DNA from: Paenibacillus tuaregi
Lineage (GTDB): Bacteria > Bacillota > Bacilli > Paenibacillales > Paenibacillaceae
Length of the DNA: 64,000 nt
Assembly: GCF_900086655.1 (NCBI RefSeq)
Contig: NZ_LT575476.1
Coordinates: 5,006,640 to 5,070,639 of the forward strand
Direction of reading: 5' to 3'
Part shown: positions 14,657 to 23,292 of the stretch, one piece after another
Layout of the letters: the number at the start of each line of letters is the position of its first letter
How positions within the stretch are numbered: position 1 is the stretch's first letter
Notes under the pieces: model-generated
Seen by the model: the letters and a program-made list of their open reading frames with translations, nothing else
What the model was told of the DNA's origin: nothing
The model's database searches: none
Translations under genes and position numbers: made by a program

Positions 14657-16666
14657 ATGATGATTCAATGTCAAAACATTCAAAAATATTACGGTGCCGA
14701 GCTGGTGCTCAGCCAAGTTACTCTGGAAATTAAAAACCGCGACAAGGTAGGTCTTATCGGTCAAAACGGCAGCGGCAAGACCACACTGATGCGACTATTC
14801 AGCGGCAGCGAACGGCCGGATCAGGGGCTGCTTGCCGTGAAGAAGGGGGCCCGGATCGGGCTTCTAAGCCAAATCCCGGATTACGGCAGCACCAAGTCGG
14901 TACGTGAGGTCCTGCTTAGCGCTTATGATGACCTGCTGGCCCTCCAGGATGAGATGGCGCGGATGGAGGCTGATATGGCCTCGGCAGGCTCAGACTCTCC
15001 CGGGAGGGAACTTGAGCGGCTGCTCGCCCGCTACGGCCAGCTGCAGGAACAGTTCGAGCGGGGCGGCGGGTACGAGATGGAAGCAAATGTGGACCGCGTG
15101 GCAGCTGGTCTGGGCATCGCGGCAGAGCAGTTCAGCCGCCCCTTCTCTTCACTCTCCGGTGGAGAGAAGACGAAGATCGGTCTCGCCGTGATCCTGCTGA
15201 AGCAGCCTGATCTTCTGCTGCTGGACGAACCGACAAACCATCTGGATATGGCAGCCATTCAGTGGCTGGAGGGCTTCCTGCGGGAATACAGCGGAACGGT
15301 GGTGGTGATCTCCCATGACCGCTACTTCCTTGATGCGGTTGCCCGTAAGATCATCGAGCTTGAAGACGGTGAAGCCTTCACTTACCACTGCAGCTACAGC
15401 CAGTACAAGCAGGAGAAGGAAGCGCTGCTCCTTCAGCAGTTCGCGGATTACCAGGAACAGCAGAAGAAGATCAAGAAGATGGAAGAGTCAATTAAACGTC
15501 TGATTGAATGGGGAAACCGGTCCGTTCCACCGAACCCGAGCTTCCACCGGCGGGCCGCTAGCATGCAGAAGGCGCTGGACCGGATGACCAAGCTGAAGCG
15601 GCCTGTCCTCGAACGGAAGAAGATTGGCCTTGAGCTTCAGCAGCAGGACCGCTCCGGCAAGTTGGCCCTTGTGCTCAAAGATGTCTCCAAGCAGTTTGGA
15701 GACCGGGCTCTCTACAGCGGCGTGAACCAGACGCTTCAATACGGCGAGTCTGCCGCTCTGATCGGCGGAAACGGCTCCGGCAAGACCACGCTCCTCAAAA
15801 GCATACTGGGGCTTGAGAAGGTAGACAGCGGAGAGATCACCATTGGCTCCCGTGTGGAGACCGGGTATCTTCCCCAGGAGTCAGCTCCGCAAGAAGCAGA
15901 ACAGACCGTACTGCGTTATTTCCAGGATGAGGCGGCGATGGAGGCTGGAGAGGCCCGCGGTCAGCTGGCCCGCTTCCTGTTCTACGGGGCGGATGTGTTC
16001 AAGCAAGTCCGCAACCTGTCCGGAGGGGAGTGGACGAGGCTGCGGCTTGCGGTTCTGATGCACCGCAGACCGAATCTCCTTATTCTGGATGAGCCGACGA
16101 ACCATCTGGACATTGATTCGCGGGAGGCCTTGGAGGAGGCGCTCGAAGAATATCCAGGCTCCGTCCTTGCGGTATCTCATGACCGGTACTTCATCAACCG
16201 GATCGCGGACCGGGTATGGTCCTTGGAGCAGGGTACCCTGCATGCCTATATCGGAAATTACGATGATTTCCGGTCCGAGCAGGAGAAACTGCAGGCTCAC
16301 AAGGATACGGCAGTGGCAGCCCCGTCCTCTACAGCACTGGCCCAGGAGGCTGTGAATAGGAAGGCGGGCAACACCAGTCTTGAGCGGAACGCGAATCCTG
16401 TTATTATGGAAGATAACAGGATTGACCGGGAAGCTGGCACGCAGATCTGTAAGCCGGCCGCAACCCCCTCTTCCCTGCTCAAGCTGGAACAGACCATCTC
16501 AGCGGAAGAGTCGAGGGTAGCGGAGATAGATGAGGCTATGCAGGAGCCGGAAGCTGTACTTGATGCCCAGCGATTGGTTGAGCTGCAGCTTGAACGCGAT
16601 CAATTAACCTGCCGTCTGGATGAATTGTATGAGAAATACTTCTTGTTAACCGACTCCTCTTCCTAG
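14657..16666 (+). CDS. ABC-F family ATPase, putative ribosome-protection protein
   Basis: Duplicated ABC ATPase without membrane domains, about 669 residues. Domain 1 has Walker A GQNGSGKTT, signature LSGGEKT, Walker B LLLLDEPTNHLD and H-loop SHDRYFLD. Domain 2 has GGNGSGKTT, LSGGEWT, LLILDEPTNHLD and SHDRYF. The inter-domain linker, the part that reaches the ribosome's P site, is a long charged helix pair rich in Q, K and E (QQKKIKKMEESIKRLIEW...HRRAASMQKALDRM). A C-terminal coiled coil follows. ABC-F proteins release antibiotics from ribosomes or act in translation. An upstream leader ORF and terminator favour the drug-inducible kind (inference). Start chosen by AAGGAG before ATGATG. Confidence 0.9.
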   Translation: MMIQCQNIQKYYGAELVLSQVTLEIKNRDKVGLIGQNGSGKTTLMRLFSGSERPDQGLLAVKKGARIGLLSQIPDYGSTKSVREVLLSAYDDLLALQDEMARMEADMASAGSDSPGRELERLLARYGQLQEQFERGGGYEMEANVDRVAAGLGIAAEQFSRPFSSLSGGEKTKIGLAVILLKQPDLLLLDEPTNHLDMAAIQWLEGFLREYSGTVVVISHDRYFLDAVARKIIELEDGEAFTYHCSYSQYKQEKEALLLQQFADYQEQQKKIKKMEESIKRLIEWGNRSVPPNPSFHRRAASMQKALDRMTKLKRPVLERKKIGLELQQQDRSGKLALVLKDVSKQFGDRALYSGVNQTLQYGESAALIGGNGSGKTTLLKSILGLEKVDSGEITIGSRVETGYLPQESAPQEAEQTVLRYFQDEAAMEAGEARGQLARFLFYGADVFKQVRNLSGGEWTRLRLAVLMHRRPNLLILDEPTNHLDIDSREALEEALEEYPGSVLAVSHDRYFINRIADRVWSLEQGTLHAYIGNYDDFRSEQEKLQAHKDTAVAAPSSTALAQEAVNRKAGNTSLERNANPVIMEDNRIDREAGTQICKPAATPSSLLKLEQTISAEESRVAEIDEAMQEPEAVLDAQRLVELQLERDQLTCRLDELYEKYFLLTDSSS

Positions 16667-16677
16667 AGGAGCCGGTT
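16648..16677 (+). terminator. Hairpin terminator at the ABC-F stop codon
   Basis: AACCG-CTCCTCT pairs with AGAGGAG-CGGTT around the loop TCCT; the TAG stop lies in the loop/stem junction. The T tract is short (TTTCC), so termination may be partial and the glycosylase gene may receive read-through. Confidence 0.5.
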
Positions 16678-16707
16678 TCCTGAATTTATGCTCCTGAGGA
16701 GGTTTCT

Positions 16708-17388
16708 ATGAAGTTCGAAATTACCGATCCCCGGGCGCTGGCCCTCAGCTCTGCCGATCCCAGAATGGGGCTATTAATCCGGTTCATCGGCGACCTTGAG
16801 ATCCGGATTGAAAGCGACCCTTTTGTCTCTCTAGTCAGATCCATTATCAGCCAGCAGATCTCTGTTAAAGCGGCTGCAACGATTCGCGGCCGTGTGCTGG
16901 AAGTAACAGGCGCCTTCACCCCTGAGGCCATCCACCAGCAGGAGGATGAGGCTTTACGGACGGCCGGCTTGTCCGCAGCCAAGGTTGTATACCTGCGCGA
17001 CCTGTGCAGCCGGATTCTTGCAGGCCAGCTGGATTTCAACCTCTTCCCTTCTCTGACAAATGAAGAGATTATTCAGGCCCTTACCGCTGTGAAAGGCATC
17101 GGCCGCTGGACGGCGGAGATGTTTCTGATCTTCGCCATGGGCCGGTATGATGTGGTCTCGAATGGGGATGCGGGGCTGCAGCGTGCGGCCCGGTGGCTGC
17201 ACGGTCTTGAAGAGCGTAAAGACAAGAAATATCTGGAGCAAATCTCGCATCTTTGGACCCCATACGGGGCCATCGCAGGCCTCTATCTCTGGGAGGCCAT
17301 CAACTGTGGGGCCGTGGATGGATCAGACAACCTGGAACACTGGATATTCATTTCGGGAGATCGGGCAGCTGGAACAACCCGGCAGTAA
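16708..17388 (+). CDS. DNA-3-methyladenine glycosylase II (AlkA-like)
   Basis: Base-excision repair enzyme of the HhH-GPD superfamily, 226 residues. The helix-hairpin-helix is LTAVKGIGRWTAEMFLIF, followed by the GPD-loop Asp in VVSNGDAGLQRA (catalytic aspartate). FVSLVRSIISQQISVKAA is the typical first helical stretch. Length fits short bacterial AlkA forms that lack the N-terminal beta domain. GAGGAGG precedes ATG 16708. It would remove alkylated purines. It stands between the ABC-F gene and the glycosyltransferase operon and has no repair partner next to it. Confidence 0.9.
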   Translation: MKFEITDPRALALSSADPRMGLLIRFIGDLEIRIESDPFVSLVRSIISQQISVKAAATIRGRVLEVTGAFTPEAIHQQEDEALRTAGLSAAKVVYLRDLCSRILAGQLDFNLFPSLTNEEIIQALTAVKGIGRWTAEMFLIFAMGRYDVVSNGDAGLQRAARWLHGLEERKDKKYLEQISHLWTPYGAIAGLYLWEAINCGAVDGSDNLEHWIFISGDRAAGTTRQ

Positions 17389-17519
17389 CTTTTTACAAAT
17401 GTGAAACGTTTGAAATATAAGCATGGAACTTTCACGGAATATGAGATAACATGGACAATGGGCTAATGCTAGGTAAATCCTGTAATTTCCAGATTAAATA
17501 GAGTGGGGTTGAAACCAAA

Positions 17520-18812
17520 TTGTTTTCTTTAACCGAGGTCAGCCGTCCCGCAAAACGGTTTCTTGCGGTGTGTATCGCGATCGTGCTTATCCTGTCCTGC
17601 ATTATTGTGTTAACCTATAATAACTATTTTCTGCTTGGGGATCTAGTGAAGCGCAACAATGATGATGTTAAGTACATTCATAGTGCGAGACTGCTGCTTA
17701 ATCAGGGTATTCTGGCCTACAACTCGGGCGAACAGCCTTCTGCGTTTATCATGCCTGGCATGCCGTTCCTGCTGGCCGGTGTGATGGCTATATTCGGACA
17801 GGACGATGTCGGCATCAACGCCTTCCGGATTCTGCAATGTGTGATGCAGGCCTTCTCGGTCTATCTGATCTTCATTATCGGACGCCGGGTTTTCAATACC
17901 CGGGTGGCCCTGATCACGGCAGTGATCTGTGTGCTCTACCCGCCGGATTACTACTCCTCAGGCAGCATCCTGTCCGAGACGACCTTCCGCACGATTCAGC
18001 TGCTGCTCATCTGCCTCGCTTTTGTGGCATTGGACAAGCGAAAAACTATCTGGTATGTGCTTATTGGACTTCTGGTCGCTGTCGCGGCTTACTTCAAACC
18101 GCATGCGACCCTGTATCCGGCGATCTTCCTTATTCTATGGTGGAAGCAGAAAATTGGCTGGAAAGAGATGGCCCGTTATGTTGGGGCCATGGCCGCTGTG
18201 TATATTGTATGCCTTCTGCCTTGGTGGATCCGCAACATGGTAACTTTCGACAAGTTCATTCTGTTCACGAATTCGGGGGGCAGCCCGTTCCTGCTGGGAA
18301 CGCGAATTCACGGAGCACTGCCGCCAGCCGGTTTCTTCGTTGAACACCCGGAGTATGATCCGAAGACGATATTCCAGGGAGCCGACAGCAGTGCGGTAAC
18401 CAAGGGACTTGATATCGTCAAGTACGGCTTCATGCATGAGCCTCTGAAGTATACTTACTGGTATACCATTGGCAGATGGGTCGAGCTTTACAGCCATCCG
18501 TTCTATTCCAGACCTTTCTGGCCTGTGACCCGTCCGGTCATGAACGTGCTTCAAATAATTATGATCGTGGTAAGCATACTTGGACTAGTGTGGGCGCTGA
18601 TCAAACACCCGATGCGGAGAATGGCCCCGCTGCTGCTGACGCTTGCTTATTTCACTTTGATCTATCAGCCATTTGTGGCTTTTAACCGTTATGGGTATCC
18701 TAACGAAATCATTTTATTCTTGTTCGCAGCTTACTTGATTGACCGATTGTTGTCCATTAGAAAAAATGAACCATTGCTTAACGCAAACCAGGGAGGAACA
18801 GGCATCCGATGA
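17520..18812 (+). CDS. GT-C fold (GT39/ArnT-like) membrane glycosyltransferase
   Basis: 430-residue polytopic membrane protein with about 9-11 hydrophobic helices. After the first helix it has an extracytoplasmic loop with NNDDVKYIHSARLLLNQGI, the acidic D-D site of PMT/ArnT-type enzymes that use polyprenyl-phosphate sugars. FFxP-like PSAFIMPGMPFLLA and later LPWWIRNMVTF fit the GT39/GT83 pattern. TTG 17520 is a weakly supported start. Its last bases overlap the next ATG (ATGA), so it is the first gene of a four-gene coupled operon. It would transfer a sugar from a lipid carrier to an envelope polymer outside the membrane. Confidence 0.82.
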   Translation: MFSLTEVSRPAKRFLAVCIAIVLILSCIIVLTYNNYFLLGDLVKRNNDDVKYIHSARLLLNQGILAYNSGEQPSAFIMPGMPFLLAGVMAIFGQDDVGINAFRILQCVMQAFSVYLIFIIGRRVFNTRVALITAVICVLYPPDYYSSGSILSETTFRTIQLLLICLAFVALDKRKTIWYVLIGLLVAVAAYFKPHATLYPAIFLILWWKQKIGWKEMARYVGAMAAVYIVCLLPWWIRNMVTFDKFILFTNSGGSPFLLGTRIHGALPPAGFFVEHPEYDPKTIFQGADSSAVTKGLDIVKYGFMHEPLKYTYWYTIGRWVELYSHPFYSRPFWPVTRPVMNVLQIIMIVVSILGLVWALIKHPMRRMAPLLLTLAYFTLIYQPFVAFNRYGYPNEIILFLFAAYLIDRLLSIRKNEPLLNANQGGTGIR

Positions 18813-19522
18813 AGACACTCATCATTATTCCGGCATATAACGAAGAAGGCAGCATCGTGCGGGTTATCCGCGATATCAACAAGCACGCGCCAGATGCCGA
18901 TATTGTCGTTGTCAACGACGGGTCGACGGATAATACCGAGGCACTGGCGCTTGAAGCGGGAGCTCATGTGCTGACTATGCCTTTTAATGTGGGAATCGGG
19001 GGCGGCATGCAGACCGGCTACATGTATGCACGCAACAACGGCTACGATGTGGCGATTCAGATGGATGCGGATGGCCAGCACCCTGCTGAGGAACTTCCCA
19101 AGCTGATCGCCAAAGCTTCGGATTATGATCTCGTGATTGGCTCCCGTTTTGTGGAAGAAACCTCTTACCGCTCATCAAGCATGCGGCGGGTCGGGATTAT
19201 CTTCTTCTCGAAGCTGGTGACTCTGGTCACCCGTCAGAAATTTACCGACACGACCAGCGGCTTCCGCGCAGCGGGCCGCAAAGTTATTAACCTGTACGCC
19301 GAGTATTATCCAATGGATTATCCGGAAGTTGAATCGATCGTTTATTTGAAACGCAAAGGCTGCCGAATTACCGAGGTATCCACAGAGATGCGTTCCAGAG
19401 AGACCGGTAAATCTTCCATTACTCCAATTAAGTCCGTCTATTACATGCTCAAGGTTACCCTCTCTGTCCTGATGAGCGCAGTCCGCTACGATAAAACGAC
19501 GAAAGCCGGTGAGGTGGGATGA
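18809..19522 (+). CDS. GT2-family glycosyltransferase (polyprenyl-phosphate sugar synthase type)
   Basis: 237-residue GT-A fold enzyme with IIIPAYNEEGSIVRVI, VVNDGSTDNTEA (nucleotide binding) and IQMDADGQHPAEEL (DxD metal motif). GSRFVEETSYRSS and TDTTSGFRAAG follow, as in DPM1/GtrB/CsbB proteins that load a sugar on undecaprenyl phosphate. There are no C-terminal membrane helices, so it would be membrane-associated rather than integral. Both ends overlap neighbours by ATGA. The cytoplasmic loading role in a GT2, flippase, GT-C pathway is inferred from the operon. Confidence 0.9.
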   Translation: MKTLIIIPAYNEEGSIVRVIRDINKHAPDADIVVVNDGSTDNTEALALEAGAHVLTMPFNVGIGGGMQTGYMYARNNGYDVAIQMDADGQHPAEELPKLIAKASDYDLVIGSRFVEETSYRSSSMRRVGIIFFSKLVTLVTRQKFTDTTSGFRAAGRKVINLYAEYYPMDYPEVESIVYLKRKGCRITEVSTEMRSRETGKSSITPIKSVYYMLKVTLSVLMSAVRYDKTTKAGEVG

Positions 19523-19866
19523 CCATCTATTTTCTATCCGTAATCCTGTCGTTCTTGTTCCTGGCGATCGTTCTTGAGCTTGTCCGCCATCAGAAGTTAA
19601 AGGAACAGTACTCCCTTCTCTGGATTTTGTTCGGAGTCCTGCTCTTTATTATTTCGCTTAACGTCAAGTTCATTGAGACGATTGCTTCCTGGCTCGGTGT
19701 CAAATATGCGCCAGCGATGTTATTCCTGTTCGGGCTGCTCTTCTGCTTCGCCTTCATTCTCCACCTGACACTGGTGGTGACCAAGCTGTCCAACCAGGTG
19801 CTCCGGTTAACCCAGGAGCTCACGATCCGCAAAGAAAAGGAGTCCCGTCATGGACAAGATGATTAG
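19519..19866 (+). CDS. DUF2304 small membrane protein
   Basis: 115 residues with three predicted membrane helices: IYFLSVILSFLFLAIVLELV, LLWILFGVLLFIISLNVKFIE and AMLFLFGLLFCFAFILHLTLVV. A charged C-terminal helix follows (KLSNQVLRLTQELTIRKEKE). DUF2304 proteins commonly accompany GT2 enzymes of the DPM1 type, and may anchor or help them. It overlaps the GT2 stop by ATGA and the next gene's start by 17 bases. No catalytic residue is evident. Confidence 0.83.
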   Translation: MTIYFLSVILSFLFLAIVLELVRHQKLKEQYSLLWILFGVLLFIISLNVKFIETIASWLGVKYAPAMLFLFGLLFCFAFILHLTLVVTKLSNQVLRLTQELTIRKEKESRHGQDD

Positions 19867-20206
19867 TTACGCCTACCTGCTCGCCAACATTCTGCTGCTT
19901 GTAACGGGACAAATTCTGTTCAAGATTGGACTGCAGAAGAACGGTGGTCTCTCCGGAGCCGGGCAGTGGGTCAAGCTGGTCTTCTCCCCGACAATCATCG
20001 GGGGACTAGCCCTGTACGGGATCGCAACACTGCTGTGGTTCGCGGTGTTGAACCGCCTGCCGCTCACAGTTGCATATCCAATGCAGAGCCTGGCTTATGT
20101 CTTCGCGATGGTCGCAGCCTACTTCATCTTCGGTGAAGTGATCACCGTAACCAAAATTATTGGTGTGGCTGTTATTCTTGTAGGTGTGTATTTGATCGCG
20201 AAGTAA
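19850..20206 (+). CDS. Small EamA/SMR-like membrane transporter, putative lipid-linked sugar flippase
   Basis: 118-residue, four-helix protein of the drug/metabolite superfamily in its short (SMR/ArnE) form: ISYAYLLANILLLVTGQILFKIGLQ, IIGGLALYGIATLLWFAVLNRLPLTVAYPMQSL, VFAMVAAYFIFGEVITVTKIIGVAVILVGVYLIAK. The PLTVAYPM segment is the typical SMR/EamA signature. As last gene of the operon it could flip the polyprenyl-phosphate sugar made by the GT2, the way ArnE/F does. A small drug exporter is the alternative, but context favours a flippase. Confidence 0.8.
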   Translation: MDKMISYAYLLANILLLVTGQILFKIGLQKNGGLSGAGQWVKLVFSPTIIGGLALYGIATLLWFAVLNRLPLTVAYPMQSLAYVFAMVAAYFIFGEVITVTKIIGVAVILVGVYLIAK

Positions 20207-20256
20207 CTGGCTTTATCGTACCGCGGGTCAAGTCGAGTAGCGATCAGGTCATATGT

Positions 20257-20340
20257 GCCACAGCCACCAACCATTACAGCTGCGGCCACTGCACGTCACA
20301 GCCACCATTACGGGTGTGGCCAATGTACGTCACAGTCCGC
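20257..20340 (+). repeat. Imperfect tandem repeat, about 2.3 units of 34-38 bases
   Basis: Units begin CACAGCCACC (20257 copy and 20295 copy) and continue with CATTAC..TG.GGCCA.TG.AC. A third partial unit starts at 20329 (GTCACAGTCCGC). The short ORFs crossing it look non-coding. It occupies the start of the 510-base gap after the glycosylation operon. Confidence 0.5.
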
Positions 20341-20372
20341 CGCTACGCCTGCGGATCATCTTCCGATCACTG

Positions 20373-20446
20373 TTGCTCCCAGATTCCTTGTATTGTAGCT
20401 TCAGGGTGGGAATCCGGGAGCAAAGGCGAACGCTTCGCTTCTTCAG
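20373..20446 (+). repeat. Structured dispersed repeat, copy 1
   Basis: The left arm TTGCTCCC-a-GATTCC (20373-20387) pairs with GGAATC-c-GGGAGCAA (20409-20423). The tail AGGCGAACGCTTCGCTTCTT follows, with mini-hairpin GCGAA-CGC-TTCGC (20426-20438). The same plan occurs at 23217. TTCCGCT and AGCGGAA further downstream suggest one more stem. Confidence 0.75.
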
Positions 20447-20634
20447 GACGATTCCGCTGCCTCCGCTGCTGTAGTGCTTGGAAGATATGGAAGCGGAAGT
20501 ACAGTTCCTGCCGGACTACCGCTGCTGGTCGCTTGCTTTAATCTGGCGATTCTCACCGCGCACAGCTCTCAACGTGGCAGTTTGGCGCTGCATAACAAAG
20601 GCTCGTCCGCTCTTGCATCACCTCGAATCACTTG

Positions 20635-20693
20635 AAAAAGGAGCTGTTCCCCTCAGCAGATATATCTGCCTATGGGAACAGCTCCTTTTTTTT
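20635..20693. terminator. Bidirectional terminator between glycosylation operon and MMPL gene
   Basis: AAAAAGGAGCTGTTCCC pairs with GGGAACAGCTCCTTTTT, with an inner GCAGATATATCTGC stem. A and T runs flank both sides, so it works for both convergent units. Confidence 0.9.
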
Positions 20694-20716
20694 AAGCGGG
20701 CCTGTGCCGATCTCAA

Positions 20717-22939
20717 CTACATATCCGCACTTACCGGTCTCTCCTTCACCACTTCATGCTTGCCCGGCCAGAAAGCCCAGCGGCCAAGCAGGACAGTAAT
20801 TGCCGGTACGAGGAATGGACGGACAATAAAGGTATCGAGCAGCACGCCTACGGCTGTGATGATGCCAAAGTGCACAAGCACCTGAATCGGCAGGCTGGCA
20901 AGGACGGCGAAGGTGCCGGCCAGAATAATGCCCGCCGAAGTGATTACAGCCCCCGTCTCACTTACACCTTCTTTGACGGCCTGTTTAAGCGGCATATGCT
21001 TTCTTTTCTCCCAGATGCTAGAGATCATAAAGATGTTATAGTCTTCACCCAACGCCACCAGGAAGACGAAGGAGTACAGCGGAATGGCGCCCTGAATCGC
21101 TTCAGCCCCCAATCCATAGTGCAGGATAACCCAACCGAGGCCGAGTGCCGAGAAATAGGACAGAATTACGGTAAGCACCAGGTACACGGTAGCCACTACC
21201 GAACGCAGGTAGATGAGCAGCAGCAGCGTGATCAAGCCGATTACAACCGGGATAATGATCCGGGTGTCCCGGTCGCCCGTGACCTTGGTGTCGTACTGGG
21301 CTGCCGTGGCCCCGCTGATCCAGACCGCCTGATCCGGGGAGGATACACCCGAACTGGCAAGCGACTGTTCCGCCATTGCCCGCAGATCTGGGATATGGTT
21401 CATCGCTTCCATCGAGTAAGGATTCATCTTCAGCTGAAGGTCATAACTAAGAATGTTCGGGTTCATCTTACCCTTCTGCGGCATGCCAACCTGATCCACA
21501 TAATCCAGTTGGGCGAGCTTGCCCTCAAGGTCGGTTGCCTGGCCCTGGGTATCAACCATCAGCTTAACGGGAGCCAGCTCTCCCTTGGAGAACTGCTGTC
21601 CAATAAGATCAAAGCCTTCGCGGGAAGCCATGTTCTTCGGAAATGACGACAAAAGATCATACGTATACCTGATCTGGGATGAGAACGAAGCAAGAACTCC
21701 CAGAACGAGGACGGTAACCAGCATAACAACCCAAGGCCTCTGAACAACGACGCTCCCAATACGCATCCGGCTCTGCCGGGGTTCACGGACAGGTCTGGCC
21801 TTCGCAAGGGCACGCTCCTGCTCCATCTCCGGTGTGCGGGGGACAAACGGCCAGAAGGAGGCTCTGCCGAAGATCGCCAATAGAGCAGGAACCAGCGTAA
21901 GGCTTGCAATAAACATAATAAGAATTGAAATACTGAAGGGCACTGCGAACCGGTGATAAGCTCCATACTCGGCGAGCAGCAGAGCAAACAAGGACAGAAC
22001 TACAGTAAAGCCACTCATGGCAATGGCTCCAGATGAACCTGTGATTGCCCGCTTGAGGGCTTTTCCCTTGCTGCCTTCCTCATGCAGCAGTTGGCGGAAA
22101 CGGGAGATCAGGAACAAGCAGTAATCCGTTCCCGCCCCAAACAGCAGCACCGTCATGATCGAGATCGATTGCGAATCCGCGACAATCCAGCCCTTATGAG
22201 CCATTATTCCGAGGATAGGGCTTACCACCCCATAGGCGAAGCCTACGGCAATCAAGGGAATCAGTGCCAGAATCGGCGAGCGGTAGATCAGCAGCAGAAT
22301 GACAAGCACAAGCACAACCGTAGACATAAGCAGCGAGAAGTCCGCATTCTTGAACAAACCTGTAGCATCTATCGAGATACCGACTGGCCCAGTCACTCTG
22401 GCTGTCATCTCCCCGCCCGCGGTATTCTCCTCGGCAAAAGGATCGCTACCGAATTCGGACGCCGCCCGGCTCTTGAACTGCTCCAGACTCTCCTTCAGCT
22501 CATCCGTCTCTGCAGAAGCATTAAACAAGATCGGGGCAGCCAGCGTGCTTCCGTCCTTGGACAACTGAGCCTTTAATGCAGGCAGGGGCGCTTTGTGCAG
22601 CGGCACGACAAAAGACTGCTCCGGCAGGGGAGACCCTTCAGCCTGCTCTGTTAACTTCTGAATATGCAGAAGGTCCTCATCCTTCAGTCCTCCCTCCCGA
22701 TGCCACACAATCAGGGCAGGCAGTCCCTTGCCATTCGGAAATTCACGTGCGGCAACAGCTTCTGCCTGAACTGATGACTTGCTTTCAGCCAGATTCGGAG
22801 AATTGTTAATTGTCTCCTTGTTCACACCTGGCCACAACAAGTTAAGCAGTCCGGCAATCAGCACCCAGATGCCCAGCATAACCCACTTGCCGCTGCGGCC
22901 AGATACCCATGCGCCAAATCCCTTCTTCTCCTGGTTCAC
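20717..22939 (-). CDS. MMPL/RND-family transporter
   Basis: 740-residue exporter of the MMPL type, proton-driven, probably moving lipids or hydrophobic drugs. It has one N-terminal helix, a roughly 170-residue extracytoplasmic domain, a block of about six helices (VLVLVILLLIYRSPILALIPL, SISIMTVLLFGAGTDYCLFLISRFR), a second outer domain, and another helix block with VALGEDYNIFMISSIWEKRK. The paired GAGTDYCLF / ALGEDYNIF sequences are the conserved proton-relay Asp-Tyr motifs. GTG 22939 follows GGAGGAAACCAA. Two operator-like palindromes overlap its promoter but no regulator gene adjoins. A terminator follows. Confidence 0.93.
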   Translation of the reverse strand: MNQEKKGFGAWVSGRSGKWVMLGIWVLIAGLLNLLWPGVNKETINNSPNLAESKSSVQAEAVAAREFPNGKGLPALIVWHREGGLKDEDLLHIQKLTEQAEGSPLPEQSFVVPLHKAPLPALKAQLSKDGSTLAAPILFNASAETDELKESLEQFKSRAASEFGSDPFAEENTAGGEMTARVTGPVGISIDATGLFKNADFSLLMSTVVLVLVILLLIYRSPILALIPLIAVGFAYGVVSPILGIMAHKGWIVADSQSISIMTVLLFGAGTDYCLFLISRFRQLLHEEGSKGKALKRAITGSSGAIAMSGFTVVLSLFALLLAEYGAYHRFAVPFSISILIMFIASLTLVPALLAIFGRASFWPFVPRTPEMEQERALAKARPVREPRQSRMRIGSVVVQRPWVVMLVTVLVLGVLASFSSQIRYTYDLLSSFPKNMASREGFDLIGQQFSKGELAPVKLMVDTQGQATDLEGKLAQLDYVDQVGMPQKGKMNPNILSYDLQLKMNPYSMEAMNHIPDLRAMAEQSLASSGVSSPDQAVWISGATAAQYDTKVTGDRDTRIIIPVVIGLITLLLLIYLRSVVATVYLVLTVILSYFSALGLGWVILHYGLGAEAIQGAIPLYSFVFLVALGEDYNIFMISSIWEKRKHMPLKQAVKEGVSETGAVITSAGIILAGTFAVLASLPIQVLVHFGIITAVGVLLDTFIVRPFLVPAITVLLGRWAFWPGKHEVVKERPVSADM

Positions 22940-22996
22940 TTGGTTTCCTCCTAATATTCAATCAATATGATGGATGAATCATTACCTAGCCCTAAA

Positions 22997-23052
22997 TGAC
23001 CCACGGGTCATTTTCAAGTCATATTATATATACCCACGGGTCAGGTAAGCAA
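22997..23052 (-). promoter_or_regulatory. MMPL promoter with two TGACCC-AC-GGGTCA operators
   Basis: Minus-strand TTGCTT (23052-23047), 18-base spacer, TATAAT (23028-23023). The perfect inverted repeat TGACCC-AC-GGGTCA (22997-23010) lies just downstream, and a second ACCC-AC-GGGTCA (about 23032-23043) lies inside the spacer. Their centres are 33 bases apart, about three helical turns. The form suits a TetR-type repressor, which is not in the window. Confidence 0.78.
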
Positions 23053-23092
23053 CCCAAGTGACAATAATTCACAGGAATTTAAATTTTCATAC

Positions 23093-23138
23093 AAAAAGAG
23101 CCTTTGCTCCGCGTCAAGCGAAAGACAAAAGGCTTTTT
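23093..23138 (-). terminator. Terminator of the ABC exporter operon
   Basis: AGCCTTT pairs with AAAGGCT around a 22-base loop, with A5 on one side and T5 on the other. It lies downstream of the minus-strand ABC operon and is also palindromic enough to act both ways. Confidence 0.6.
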
Positions 23139-23216
23139 CAGTGTAACTATATGAAATGAACTTATGAAGGTTACCTTTTGGGGTGCTGCGATGCCGAGTG
23201 TTCTTTACGACCCCTG

Positions 23217-23292
23217 TTGTCTCCGAAATCCTTGAACTAGATATCTAAGTAGGGGCATTTCGGAGACAAAGGCGGACGCTCCGCTTCTTCAG
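23217..23292 (+). repeat. Structured dispersed repeat, copy 2
   Basis: TTGTCTCCGAAAT (23217-23229) pairs perfectly with ATTTCGGAGACAA (23257-23269). The tail AGGCGGACGCTCCGCTTCTT follows, with mini-hairpin GCGGA-CGC-TCCGC (23272-23284). Relative to copy 1, A-T pairs in the mini-hairpin are replaced by G-C with both sides changed. Confidence 0.78.

Noticed and set aside
20253..20885. Short plus-strand ORFs in the gap after the glycosylation operon
   Set aside because: They lack SD sequences, run through repeats and a terminator, and their translations show no family pattern.
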